Origin: Pardosa pseudoannulata
Taxonomy: Eukaryota > Arthropoda > Arachnida > Araneae > Lycosidae
NCBI GenBank assembly: GCA_032207245.1
Contig: CM063500.1
Location: 74,885,886-74,949,885, forward strand
Length of the DNA stretch: 64,000 nucleotides
Direction: 5' to 3'
How positions within the stretch are numbered: position 1 is the stretch's first letter; each line of letters begins with the position of its first letter. The translations under genes and the position numbers were made by a program. This document shows positions 48,703-60,690 of the stretch, piece by piece. The notes beneath the pieces were generated by a model. The model searched no databases, was not told the origin of the DNA, and worked only from the letters and a program-made list of their open reading frames with translations.

Positions 48703-51700
48703 CTTTCTTGGATTGTTTAAAATGATACTTTTTTCAACTGAATTTTATACTGATCATTGCCTAAATCAAGCTACAGTTCTGATTTAACAAATTAATGTCG
48801 CAAGTTTTGCCCAGGCAATTTTTCTAAAGAAAACTTTGTGTTTATTGGTAGTCTTCCTGTTATATAAACATTAGGAACAAAGTGAGCTGTCTGCAAATGC
48901 GTACTTCGTCCGATTACTTAAAGTTTCTTTGTTGGATTGTTTAAAATGATATGTTTTTCAACTGAATTTTGTACTGATCACTGCCTAAATCAAGCTACAG
49001 TTCTGATTTAACAAATTAATGTAGCAAGTTTTGCCCAGGCAATTTTTCTAAAGAAAACTTTGTGTTTATTGGTAGTCTTCCTGTTATATAACATTAGGAA
49101 CAAAGTGAGCTGTCTGCAAATGCGTACTTCGTCCGATTACTTAAAATTTCTTTGTTGGATTGTTTAAAATGATATTTCTTTCAACTGAATTTTGTACTGT
49201 TCACTGCCTAAATCAAGCTACAGTTCTGATTTAACAAATTAATGTCGCAAGTTTTGCCCAGGCAATTTTTCTAAAGAAAACTTTGTGTTTATTGGTAGTC
49301 TTCCTGTTATATAAACATTAGGAACAAAGTGAGCTGTCTGCAAATGCGTACTTCGTCCGATTACTTAAAATTTCTTTGTTGGATTGTTTAAAATGATATT
49401 TCTTTCAACTGAATTTTGTACTGTTCACTGCCTAAATCAAGCTACAGTTTTCTGATTTAACAAATTAATGTAGCAAGTTTTTGCCCAGGCAATTTTTTCT
49501 AAAGAAAACTTTGTGTTTATTGGTAGTCTTCCTGTTATATAAACATTAGGAACAAAGTGAGCTGTCTGCAAATGCGTACATTCGTCCGATTACTTAAAAT
49601 TTCTTTGTTGGATTGTTTAAAATGATATTTCTTTCAACTGAATTTTGTACTGTTCACTGCCTAAATCAAGCTACAGTTCTGATTTAACAAATTATGTCGC
49701 AAGTTTTGCCCAGGCAATTTTTCTAAAGAAAACTTTGTGTTTTATTGGTAGTCTTCCTGTTATATAAACATTAGGAACAAAGTGAGCTGTCTGCAAATGC
49801 GTACTTCGTCCGATTACTTAAAATTTCTTTGTTGGATTGTTTAAAATGATATTTCTTTCAACTGAATTTTGTATGTTCACTGCCTAAATCAAGCTACAGT
49901 TCTGATTTAACAAATTAATGTAGCAAGTTTTGCCCAGGCAATTTTTCTAAAGAAAACTTTGTGTTTATTGGTAGTCTTCCTGTTATATAAAACATTAGGA
50001 ACAAAGTGAGCTGTCTGCAAATGCGTACTTCGTCCGATTACTTAAAATTTCTTTGTTGGATTGTTTAAAATGATATTTCTTTCAACTGAATTTTGTTACT
50101 GTTCACTGCCTAAATCAAGCTACAGTTCTGATTTTAACAAATTAATGTAGCAAGTTTTTGCCCAGGCAATTTTTCTAAAGAAAACTTTGTGTTTATTGGT
50201 AGTCTTCCCTGTTATATAAACATTAGGAACAAAGTGAGCTGTCTGCAAATGCGTACTTCGTCCGATTACTTAAAATTTCTTTGTTGGATTGTTTAAAATG
50301 ATATTTCTTTCAACTGAATTTTGTACTGTTCACTGCCTAAATCAAGCTACAGTTCTGATTTAACAAATTAATGTCGCAAGTTTTGCCCAGGCAATTTTTC
50401 TAAAGAAAACTTTGTGTTTATTGGTAGTCTTCCTGTTATATAAACATTAGGAACAAAGTGAGCTGTCTGCAAATGCGTACTTCGTCCGATTACTTAAAAT
50501 TTCTTTGTTGGATTGTTTAAAATGATATTTCTTTCAACTGAATTTTGTACTGTTCACTGCCTAAATCAAGCTACAGTTCTGATTTAACAAATTAATGTCG
50601 CAAGTTTTGCCCAGGCAATTTTTCTAAAGAAAACTTTGTGTTTATTGGTAGTCTTATTCGTGCGATTACTTAAAATTTTCTTCTGTTGGGATTGTTTAAA
50701 ATGATATTTTTTCACTGAATTTTTGTACTGTTCACTGCCTAAATCAAGCTACAGTTCTGTGATTTAACAAATTTAATGTCGAGTTTTTGCCCAGGCAATT
50801 TTTCTAAAGAAAACTTTGTGTTTATTGGTAGTCTTCTTGTTATATAAACTTTTTTAGGAACAAAGTGAGCTGTATGCAAATGCGTACTTCGTCCGATTAC
50901 TTAAAATTTCTTTGTTGGATTGTTTAAAATGAATATTTCTTTCAACTGAATTTTGTACTGTTCACTGCCTAAATCAAGCTACAGTTTGATTTAACAAATT
51001 AATGTCGCAAGTTTTGCCAGGCAATTTTTTCTAAAGAAACTTTGTGTTTATTGGTAGTCTTCCTGTTATATAAAACATTAGGAACAAAGTGAGCTGTCTG
51101 CAAATGCGTACTTCGTCCGATTACTTAAAATTTCTTTGTTGGATTGTTTAAAATGATATTTCTTTCAACTGAATTTTGTACTGTTCACTGCTAAATCAAG
51201 CTACAGTTCTGATTTAACAAATTAATGTAGCAAGTTTTGCCCAGGCAATTTTTCTAAAGAAAACTTTGTGTTTATTGGTAGTCTTCCTGTTATATAAACA
51301 TTAGGAACAAAGTGAGCTGTCTGCAAATGCGTACTCGTCCGATTACTTAAAATTTCTCTTTGTTGGATTGTTTAAAATGATATTTCTTTCAACTGAATTT
51401 TGTACTGTTCACTGCCTAAATCAAGCTACAGTTCTGATTTAAACAAATTAATGTCGCAAGTTTTGCCCAGGCAATTTTTCTAAAGAAAACTTTGTGTTTA
51501 TTGGTAGTCTTCCTGTTATATAAACATTAGGAACAAAGTGAGCTGTCTGCAAATGCGTACTTCGTCCCGATTACTTAAAATTTCTTTGTTGGATTGTTTA
51601 AAATGATATTTCTTTCAACTGAATTTTGTACTGTTCACTGCCTAAATCAAGCTACAGTTCTGATTTAACAAATTAATGTCGCAAGTTTTGCCCAGGCAAT

Positions 51701-54700
51701 TTTTCTAAAGAAAACTTTGTGTTTTTATTGGTAGTCTTCCTGTTATATAAACATTAGGAACAAAGTGAGCTGTCTGCAAATGCGTACTTCGTCCGATTAC
51801 TTAAAATTTCTTTGTTGGATTGTTTTAAAAATGATATTTCTTTCAACTGAATTTTGTACTGTTCACTGCCTAAATCAAGCTACAGTTCTGATTTAACAAA
51901 TTAATGTAGCCAAGTTTTGCCCAGGCAATTTTTCTAAAGAAAACTTTGTGTTTATTGGTAGTCTTCCTGTTATATAAACATTAGGAACAAAGTGAGCTGT
52001 CTGCAAATGCGTACTTCGTCCGATTACTTAAAATTTCTTTGTTGGATTGTTTAAAATGATATTTCTTTCAACTGAATTTTGTACTGTTCACTGCCTAAAT
52101 CAAGCTACAGTTCTGATTTAACAAATTAATGTCGCAAGTTTTGCCCAGGCAATTTTTCTAAAGAAAACTTTGTGTTTATTGGTAGTCTTCCTGTTATATA
52201 AACATTAGGAACAAAGTGAGCTGTCTGCAAATGCGTACTTCGTCCGATTACTTAAAATTTCTTTGTTGGATTGTTTAAAATGATATTTCTTTCAACTGAA
52301 TTTTGTACTGTTCACTGCCTAAATCAAGCTACAGTTCTGATTTAACAAATTAATGTCGCAAGTTTTGCCCAGGCAATTTTTCTAAAGAAAACTTTGTGTT
52401 TATTGGTAGTCTTCCTGTTATATAAACATTAGGAACAAAGTGAGCTGTCTGCAAATGCGTACTTCGTCCGATTACTTAAAATTTCTTTGTTGGATTGTTT
52501 AAAATGATATTTCTTTCAACTGAATTTTGTACTGTTCACTGCCTAAATCAAGCTACAGTTCTGATTTAACAAATTAATGTCGCAAGTTTTGCCCAGGCAA
52601 TTTTTCTAAAGAAAAACTTTGTGTTTATTGGTAGTCTTCCTGTTATATAAACATTAGGAACAAAGTGAGCTGTCTGCAAATGCGTACTTCGTCCGATTAC
52701 TTAAAATTTCTTTGTTGGATTGTTTAAAATGATATTTCTTTCAACTGAATTTTGTACTGTTCACTGCCTAAATCAAGCTACAGTTCTGATTTAACAAATT
52801 AAGTAGCAAGTTTTGCCCAGGCAATTTTTCTAAAGAAAACTTTGTGTTTATTGGTAGTCTTCCTGTTATATATAAACATTAGGAACAAAGTGAGCTGTCT
52901 GCAAATGCGTACTTCGTCCGATTACTTAAAGTTTCTTTGTTGGATTGTTTAAAATGATATGTTTTTCAACTGAATTTTATACTGATCATTGCCTAAATCA
53001 AGCTACAGTTCTGATTTAACAAATTAATGTCGCAAGTTTTGCCCAGGCAATTTTTCTAAAGAAAACTTTGTGTTTATTGGTAGTCTTCCTGTTATATAAA
53101 CATTAGGAACAAAGTGAGCTGTCTGCAAATGCGTACTTCGTCCGATTACTTAAAATTTCTTTGTTGGATTGTTTAAAATGATATTTCTTTCAACTGAATT
53201 TTTTGTACTGTTCACTGCCTAAATCAAGCTACAGTTCTGATTTAACAAATTAAATGTCGCAAGTTTTGCCCAGGCAATTTTTCTAAAGAAAACTTTGTGT
53301 TTATTGGTAGTCTTCCTGTTATATAAACATTAGGAACAAAGTGAGCTGTCTGCAAATGCGTACTTCGTCCGATTACTTAAAATTTCTTTGTTGGATTGTT
53401 TAAAATGATATTTCTTTCAACTGAATTTTGTACTGTTCACTGCCTAAATCAAGCTACAGTTCTGATTTAACAAATTAATGTCGCAAGTTTTGCCCAGGCA
53501 ATTTTTCTAAAGAAAACTTTGTGTTTATTGGTAGTCTTCCTGTTATATAAACATTAGGAACAAAGTGAGCTGTCTGCAAATGCGTACTTCGTCCGATTAC
53601 TTAAAATTTCTTTGTTGGATTGTTTAAAATGATATTCTTTCAACTGAATTTTGTACAGTTCACTGCCTAAATCAAGCTACAGTTCTGATTTAACAAATTA
53701 ATGTCGCAAGTTTTGCCCAGGCAATTTTTCTAAAGAAAACTTTGTGTTTATTGGTAGTCTTCCTGTTATATAAACATTAGGAACAAAGTGAGCTGTCTGC
53801 AAATGCGTACTTCGTCCGATTACTTAAAATTTCTTTGTTGGATTGTTTAAAATGATATTTCTTTCAACTGAATTTTATTATGTTCACTGCCTAAATCAAG
53901 CTACAGTTCTGATTTAACAAATTAATGTAGCAAGTTTTGCCCAGGCAATTTTTCTAAAGAAAACTTTGTGTTTATTGGTAGTCTTCCTGTTATATAAACA
54001 TAGGAACAAAGTGAGCTGTCTGCAAAATGCGTACTTCGTCCGATTACTTAAAATTTCTTTGTTGGATTGTTTAAAATGATATTTCTTTCAACTGAATTTT
54101 GTACTGTTCACTGCCTAAATCAAGCTACAGTTCTGATTTAACAAATTAATGTCGCAAGTTTTGCCCAGGCAATTTTTCTAAAGAAAACTTTGTGTTTATT
54201 GGTAGTCTTCCTGTTATATAAACATTAGGAACAAAGTGAGCTGTCTGCAAATGCGTACTTCGTCCGATTACTTAAAATTTCTTTGTTGGATTGTTTAAAA
54301 TGATATTTTTTCAACTGAATTTTGTACTGTTCACTGCCTAAATCAAGCTACAGTTCTGATTTAACAAATTAATGTCGCAAGTTTTGCCCAGGCAATTTTT
54401 CTAAAGAAAACTTTGTGTTTATTGGTAGTCTTCCTGTTATATAAACATTAGGAACAAAGTGAGCTGTCTGCAAATGTGTACTTCGTCCGATTACTTAAAA
54501 TTTCTTTGTTGGATTGTCTAAAATGATATTTTTTCAACTGAATTTTGTACTGTTCACTGCCTAAATCAAGCTACAGTTCTGATTTAACAAATTAATGTAG
54601 CAAGTTTTGCCCAGGCAATTTTTCTAAAGAAAACTTTGTGTTTTTATTGGTAGTCTTCCTGTTATATAAACATTAGGAACAAAGTGAGCTGTCTGCAAAT

Positions 54701-56029
54701 GCGTACTTCGTCCGATTACTTAAAATTTCTTTGTTGGATTGTTTAAAATGATATTTCTTTCAACTGAATTTTGTACTGTTCACTGCCTAAATCAAGCTAC
54801 AGTTCTGATTTAACAAATTAATGTCGCAAGTTTTGCCCAGGCAATTTTTCTAAAGAAAACTTTGTGTTTATTGGTAGTCTTCCTGTTATATAAACATTAG
54901 GAACAAAGTGAGCTGTCTGCAAATGCGTACTTCGTCCGATTACTTAAAGTTTCTCTGTTGGATTGTTTAAAATGATATTTTTTTCAACTGAATTTTGTAC
55001 TGATCACTGCCTAAATCAAGCTACAGTTCTGATTTAACAAATTAATGTAGCAAGTTTTGCCCAGGCAATTTTTCTAAAGAAAACTGTGTTTATTGGTAAT
55101 CTTCCTGTTATATAAACATTAGGAACAAAGTGAGCTGTCTGCAAATGCGTACTTCGTCCGATTACTTAAAGTTTCTTTGTTGGATTGTTTAAAATGATAT
55201 GTTTTTCAACTGAATTTTGTACTGATCACTGCCTAAATCAAGCTACAGTTCTGATTTAACAAATTAATGTCGCAATTTTTGCCCAGGCAATTTTTCTAAA
55301 GAAAACTTTGTGGTTATTGGTAGTCTTCCTGTTATATAAACATTAGGAACAAGGTGAGTTGTCTGTAAATGTGTACTTCGTACGATTACTTAAAGTTTCT
55401 TTGTTGGATTGTTTAAAATGATACTTTTTTCAACTGAATTTTATACTGATCACTGCCTAAATCAAGCTACAGTTCTGATTTAACAAATTAATGTCGCAAG
55501 TTTTGCCCAGGCAATTTTTCTAAAGAAAACTTTGTGGTTATTGGTAGTCTTCCTGTTATATAAACATTAGGAACAAGGTGAGTTGTCTGTAAATGTGTAC
55601 TTCGTCCGATTAAAGTTTCTTTGTTGAATTGTTTAAAATGATACTTTTTTCGACTGAATTTTATACTGATCACTGCCTAATTCAAGCTACAGTTTTGATT
55701 TAATAAATTAAATCTTTAAGCTTATTTAATTCATATTAAGATTACTAACCAAATTTCATTTAATTCTCAGAAAAATTGTAAAACCCAATCGTTTGAGTGA
55801 AGAGTTTTTTACATATATATGCTAATATTGCGGAATGAAATGCGTAGTAATTTTTTTTGGAGAACAATAGAAATGGTTATAATTAACACTAATTATTATG
55901 TAACAAGTAATTTTTACCAACAAAAATATTCTTTATTCTCACTTATTACAAGAATGTTTTGCTGCACAAATTCCATGAATTCCTTTTTTACATATAGCGC
56001 AAATTAAGTTGGATCGTCTAATTCCATTA

Positions 56030-56067
<38 letters not shown>

Positions 56068-56757
56068 GCATACATCACAATGTCGCAAGTTTTGCAAAGG
56101 CAATTTTTCTAAAGAAAACTTTGTGTTTATTGGTAGTCTTTCTGTTATATAAACATTAGGAACAAGGTGAGTTGTCTGTAAAAGTGTACTTAGATTACTT
56201 AAAGTTTCTTTGTTGGATTGTTTAAAATGATACTTTTTTCAACTGAATTTTATACTGATCACTGCCTAAATCAAGCTACAGTTCTGATTTAACAAATTAA
56301 TGTCGCAATTTTTCACAGGCAATTTTTCTAAAGAAAACTTTGTGTTTATTGGTAGTCTTCCTGTTATATAAACATTAGGAACAAGGTGAGTTGTCTGCAA
56401 ATGTGTACTTCGTCCGATTAAAGTTTCTTTGTTGAATTGTTTAAAATGATACTTTTTTCGACTGAATTTTATACTGATCACTGCCTAAATCTAGCTACAA
56501 ATCTGATTTAACAAATAAATGTTGCAAATTTTGCCCAGGCAATTTCTCTAAAGAAAACTTTGTGTTTATTGGTAGTCTTCCTGTTATACAAACATTAGGA
56601 ACAAGGTGAGTTGTCTGTAAATGTGTACTTCGTCCGATTACTTAAAGTTTCTTTGTTGGATTGTTTAAAATGATATTTTTTTGAATTGAATTTTATTATG
56701 ATCACTACCTAAATCAAGCTACAGTTCTGATTTAACAAATTAAATCTTTAAAACCAT
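48703..56757 (+). repeat. Satellite array, ~224-bp unit, about 34 copies
   Basis: Successive anchors (GTCTTCCTGTTATATAA) at 48851, 49075 and 49298 give a period of 223-224 bp. 55323 minus 48851 is 6,472 bases, about 29 units; partial units on the left and three more after 56065 bring the total to about 34. The unit contains AACAAAGTGAGCTGTCTGC, GCGTACTTCGTCCGATTAC, TTGGATTGTTTAAAATG, AATCAAGCTACAGTTCTG and GTTTTGCCCAGGCAATTTTT. Two sequence types occur: edge type (GTTTCTTTG, GATCA-TGCC) and core type (ATTTCTTTG, GTTCACTGCC). One edge-type unit lies inside the core at ~52.9 kb. A GTCGCAAG/GTAGCAAG variant alternates irregularly. 224 is not a multiple of three, so no frame can run through units. 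Confidence 0.97.
55710..56064. repeat. Insertion in the satellite, copy of the 38.4-38.8 kb segment
   Basis: The block shares TTTATTTAATTCATATTAAG, CGTTTGAGTG, ATATATATGCTAATA, TGGTTATAATTAACACTA and GCGCAAATTAAGTTGGATCG with 38430-38748. It ends in a 32-T tract (56033-56064), matching the 38-T tract there. It includes the left half of the CTAA MITE plus its left flank, so it moved as a larger unit. The array resumes at 56065. Confidence 0.85.
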
Positions 56758-57282
56758 TTCCGAATTGCATAACGTTATTATATACTAGCATATAGATCAT
56801 GACGATCAATAAATTTTTAATTTCCAGAATTGTAAAGTACTTAATGACAGGTAAAACATGGTTTGTGCTTTGGCTGATAATTATCTGGCACACGACCAAT
56901 AATTAGTTTATCTTCATACTCCTCTAAAATGTCCCGGTACTGTGAATGCAGTTTATAACCACGTTGAATTCATTTAGTCAAACAGTGTGGTTATGTATGA
57001 AAAACAAATACACAAACGAACAAACCTCTTAAGTTTCAAACATATATAACTTAAAAGCTAGATATTTATTACTCCGGGAAATAGACTCCTAGACTTTTAT
57101 GAAATAATTGTTGTCAATACCGGTGATAAAATTTCATTGCGAAGTATATAATCGATGACTCAATTTATTATCACATATGTATAATTATTATTCAGCCAAA
57201 TATAAGGCGATTTCACACAGTAGGGCACATCTCAACTTTTGACAGTTTTGAATTTAGTTTTAAACGGAACGGCAGTTTATTG

Positions 57283-58062
57283 CAGGGCTTCGAACCGGAA
57301 CTAACCGAAACCGGAAAAAACCGTTATTTTGGTCGAACGAAAACCGGAACTTAACCGAAAAAAATATTTTATTTCCCGGTTCGATATATCTTTCAGTCAT
57401 TTTGTTACTGTTACCAACTTATCAATATTTTCTAATTTAACGTCAACTTTATAATTATCATTACATGTATACTGCTTCTCGATTTCCTATTTTGATATTT
57501 GTTGAAAGAGAGTTTTCAGGTTTGAAATTTATTCTCCGAGACAAAAGAAGTAATCTCAGTGAAACCACGTTAGAAGATATATTAATAATTAGAGGCAATT
57601 TTCATATGTTAAATAAATAATATATTTTTTACATAATTATTGCAAGGCCAAGTGCACGATGTGAGAGTCAAACGACGAATGTGGGTAATCGTGAACCTAG
57701 TTGTCAAATGCGATTTTGATAATGGATAACAATACCAATGCTCGCCGCTCTATCGTACCTGCTGTTTGTATCAATTCACATAGTGTACCACTTAAAACAA
57801 GAATAAAATCTTCTAAATTTTGATAGAATTACATTTTTTGTTTATGATAGAATTATATTTTTAGTACAAATAAAAATATACATAAAATGAAATTATTCAT
57901 TTGGAACTGAAACGAAAACAGTTATTTTTGGCGGAGCGAAAACCGGAACTGAACCGAAAACCGTTATTTTTGGCGGAGCGAAAACCGGAACTGAACCGAT
58001 ATTAATTTTTTAGTTGAACCGGAACGAAAACCGGAACAAAAAAATTACGGTTCGAAGCCCTG
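57283..58062 (+). mobile_element. hAT element copy 2
   Basis: Same ends and inner sequence as copy 1 at 44887: CAGGGCTTCGAACCGGAACT at the left and GGTTCGAAGCCCTG at the right. It carries small deletions near the left end and a ~25-bp insertion near 57835. No convincing 8-bp duplication was found (GTTTATTG versus ATTGTTTT). Confidence 0.88.
57471..57620 (+). pseudogene. hAT transposase dimerisation-domain remnant (copy 2)
   Basis: The frame is the same as in copy 1, with RFPILIFVERVFSGLKFILR (GCG to GAG at one codon gives E in place of A) and RSNLSETTLEDILIIRGN, then a stop. It shares the absence of the catalytic part with copy 1. Confidence 0.65.
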
Positions 58063-58563
58063 ATTGTTTTGTCTTTATCAGTTTTGAAACATGAAAAGAA
58101 TGTTTGTGTTTATTTGACTTGCGATAAATGCCTTATAAAAGAAAATATTTATTATCGCATATCTAAGTTCAATGTTAAAACGATGAAATAAGGAATAATT
58201 TAAATAATTAGAAAATAAGAAATGAATTCAATGAATGGTTAAAAATGACGTCATAATCTAGAAGTATTTCTTACCTATTTATTATGAATAAATTGATAAA
58301 TTTATTTCGCCGTGCTCTAAACCGGGGAAAATAGGATTGAAGTAAATGGCATTAAAAGCTCGAAAAGAGGGGAATATTCGAAACGTTTTAAAAAAGGCGG
58401 TATTTTTCTCTTAATTATGAAGCATTTATAAATTTATTTTAGAATATCTGTTTAAGAAAAAAAGTTACTCTTTTGAATTTTGCTAACTATGGATGCCTTA
58501 AATTCCAAGACAGTTCATAAAATCGAGGATTAGTACAGATAATTAGTGCTATTATTAAGGGGA

Positions 58564-59199
58564 TTTCTTTTGTACGCTAACAGACTATCCTATGACACTA
58601 CAATAGAGATGATGTCGAATTAGCGACAACAGAAATTTCTGAATTTTAAAACTCAATTGTATGCAGTAATATTTTCCAATTCTAAAATAAATTGATATAA
58701 ATATGCTTCATATCACAGCGAAAAATACTGTCACCTTTAAAACGTTCGAAATCCACCCCTTCTCCCTTATTTGAGAGTTTAATGCCATTATTTCAAGCTC
58801 TATTTTCACCGGTTAAGAGCAGGTGATTAAATTTATCAATTCATCACATATAAATATTTAAAAATAACATTTTTTTTCTATCATTATGACGTCATTCCTT
58901 CAAACATCTCATTTAGTGATTTCTAATTTTAAATTATTTAAATATCATCTGCATTATTTTCGTACGTTTTATCACCGAAATTAGATATGACGTAAATAGT
59001 TTTCTTTTATATTTGGTTTAAATAATAGATTATGTACACATGTGCTAATTTTAAATTTAATCATCGATTATTTTTTGTTGAAATGAAAATTTTATCACTG
59101 GTATTAACAACAAATTCTTTTCATAAACGTTTAGGAATCTATTTCATAGACTAATAAATATCTAGCGTTTAAGTTATATATATCTTTGAAAGTCAAGAA
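58564..59199 (+). repeat. Helitron-derived fragment
   Basis: From ~58676 the sequence follows the family's internal part: GAAAAATACTGTCACCTTTA, AAACGTTCGAAATCCACCCC, GGTGATTAAATTTATCAATT and TATGACGTCATTCCTTC. No 5' end or terminal hairpin is present. After ~59100 no feature is recognised. Confidence 0.6.
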
Positions 59200-59277
59200 G
59201 AGGGTTGCGGGTTCCGAACCCGCAACCCTCCAGTTTCGGGAGTTTTATTTGCCGACTGAACTACAGTGAACTCTCCT
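59200..59277 (-). repeat. SINE family 2 head fragment with a perfect inverted repeat
   Basis: The minus strand reads GTAGTTCAGTCGGCAAATAA and GGAGGGTTGCGGGTTCGGAA, like the family 2 copy at 48.0 kb. At 59202-59228 GGGTTGCGGGTTC, one base and GAACCCGCAACCC form a perfect 13-bp inverted repeat. As at 48.08 kb, a satellite-related C block follows directly. Confidence 0.65.
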
Positions 59278-59595
59278 GCTGTATAAACATTAGAAGCAAG
59301 GTGAGTTATCAGTAACTGTATACTTCGTTACATTAAAGTTTCTTTGATAGATTGCTTAAAATGAAAGTTTTTTCAACTGCATTTTATACTGATCACTGCC
59401 TAAATCAAGCTACAGTTTTGATTTAACAAATTAAGATTTCCGAAGTGCATAACGGGATTATATATTTCTTTTGTACGATAACAGACTATCCTTAATTGCA
59501 CTACAATAGAGATGACATCAAATAGCCGACAACAGAATTTGTGAATTTTAAAACTCAAATTGTATGTCAGTAATATTTTCCGAAAAGGATATATA
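59278..59595 (+). repeat. Diverged satellite-related block right of the array
   Basis: It contains ATAAACATTAGAAGCAAGG, AGTTTCTTTGATAGATTGC, AACTGCATTTTATACTGATC and AAATCAAGCTACAGTTTTG, then AACAGACTATCCTTAATTGC as at 48.29 kb. The block order matches the left flank of the array. Confidence 0.75.
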
Positions 59596-60111
59596 TATAT
59601 ATTTTAAAAAATCTCTTTAACTATCGAAATCTTGAAACACTGGTATCAGATTAAAGTCCTCGGATGCTTCTCTCAATGTCTATTATCGCATTTCGAATGC
59701 ATTCTGACGCAGTTGGGATTTATAATTATTTTATTCGATGCGAGAATTTTGAAAGACTCTCGAGACACTTTCCTCGTTTGTTACTTCAATCCTATTAAGG
59801 TAATTTAATAGCATAAAGCATGGATCAAATTTCCAGCAGCGGATTGGTGTTGGGAAGTAAAAATTCATTTAACAGGATTAGAATATTTTCGGTGATGAAT
59901 TAAAGATAATTATATTAATTTTATTTCGATAATCATTTCGTGTATCTTAAAACACTAGACTCAGGAATCCGCTGAACAGATAAAATGTTCCTTCCGTTTG
60001 AATAATTCTACAGACAAACTAGGTTAATTCAAATGTAAAAATGAATGTGAAACATTTCGAATCATTCAAAATTCGAATTATTAAATTTCACTAAAAATAT
60101 ATCTTTATATA
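59596..60111 (+). other. Unassigned AT-rich sequence
   Basis: No gene or repeat end was recognised. Confidence 0.4.
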
Positions 60112-60690
60112 ATAGCAGCCTAAGTTATCTGTCTGTCTGTTACGGTTGGATCTGGAATTGATAAAGACATCCCTATTAGATTCTTGATGAGTTAGGGTTA
60201 GCAAAATTCAAAGCGAGTAAAGTTTATTTTCTCCTAAACTATCAATCCGATTCTAAAATAAAGTGGTATAAATATACTTCATATTAAAGCGAAAAATACT
60301 GTCCATTTAAAATGTTCGAAATCCACTCCTTCCCACATTTTCGAGCATTTAATGCCATTAATTTCAAATTGCCCCGGTTAAGAACTGGCGATTAAATTTA
60401 AAGTTACCCCATGGCAACAGAAGCGACTCTCAAGGATATCTGCACTTGCACGGGCGCCTGGCATCCTGCCAAAGATATAATTTACATGTTTTTCTTCTCG
60501 CTTCTCGGCAGGTATAAAAGCCGAGGGAAAATGTAACCAGAGAGAGTGCTTTTCAGTACGAAGTACGTACGCCTTGAATAAATGTTTTTATCTTAAATGG
60601 AGTCAGTTACTTAGTAGGTAAAATCTACACGCAATCACCTACAAATTTATCAATTTATCACATATAAATAGGTAAGATTAACATTTTGAC
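60112..60690 (+). mobile_element. Helitron-derived copy interrupted by a solo-LTR-like insertion
   Basis: It starts TCTTTATATAATAGCAGCCT and continues GAGTTAGGGTTAGCAAAATT, GAAAAATACTGTCC and ATTTAATGCCATTA as in the other copies. After the insertion it resumes with AATTTATCACATATAAATAG. The 3' terminus is missing. Confidence 0.65.
60401..60643 (+). mobile_element. Solo-LTR-like insertion
   Basis: The 243-bp block is flanked by AATTTA (60395-60400 and 60644-60649). It has a TATAAAAG box at 60513-60520 and AATAAA at 60577-60582, followed by AAATGGAGTCAGTTAC, the order expected in an LTR. Related sequences at 58.8 and 46.3 kb show the Helitron without it. The ends are not the standard TG...CA, so the exact boundary is uncertain. 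Confidence 0.55.

Larger units (their letters stand above)
56785..58563 (-). mobile_element. Helitron on the minus strand with a nested hAT
   Basis: The 3' end (left side, minus strand) reads ATCTATATGCTAG|T, after a degenerate GATCGTCATGATC hairpin and TTTACAATTCTGGAAATTAA as in the other copies. The 5' end is A|TCCCCTTAATAATAGCAC at 58563. Inside lie a segment resembling the family's CGAGCTTTTAATGCCATT block and the hAT copy at 57283-58062. Both ends are more decayed than at 13.1 kb. Confidence 0.7.

Noticed and set aside
55488..56481. Two minus-strand frames (61 and 71 codons) with nearly the same protein
   Set aside because: Both lie in edge-type satellite units and are similar because the units are copies. 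The unit length of 224 bp breaks the frame in the next unit, and core units contain stops.
48703..56757. CRISPR-like array
   Set aside because: The whole 224-bp unit repeats without unique spacers, and the host is eukaryotic; it is a satellite.
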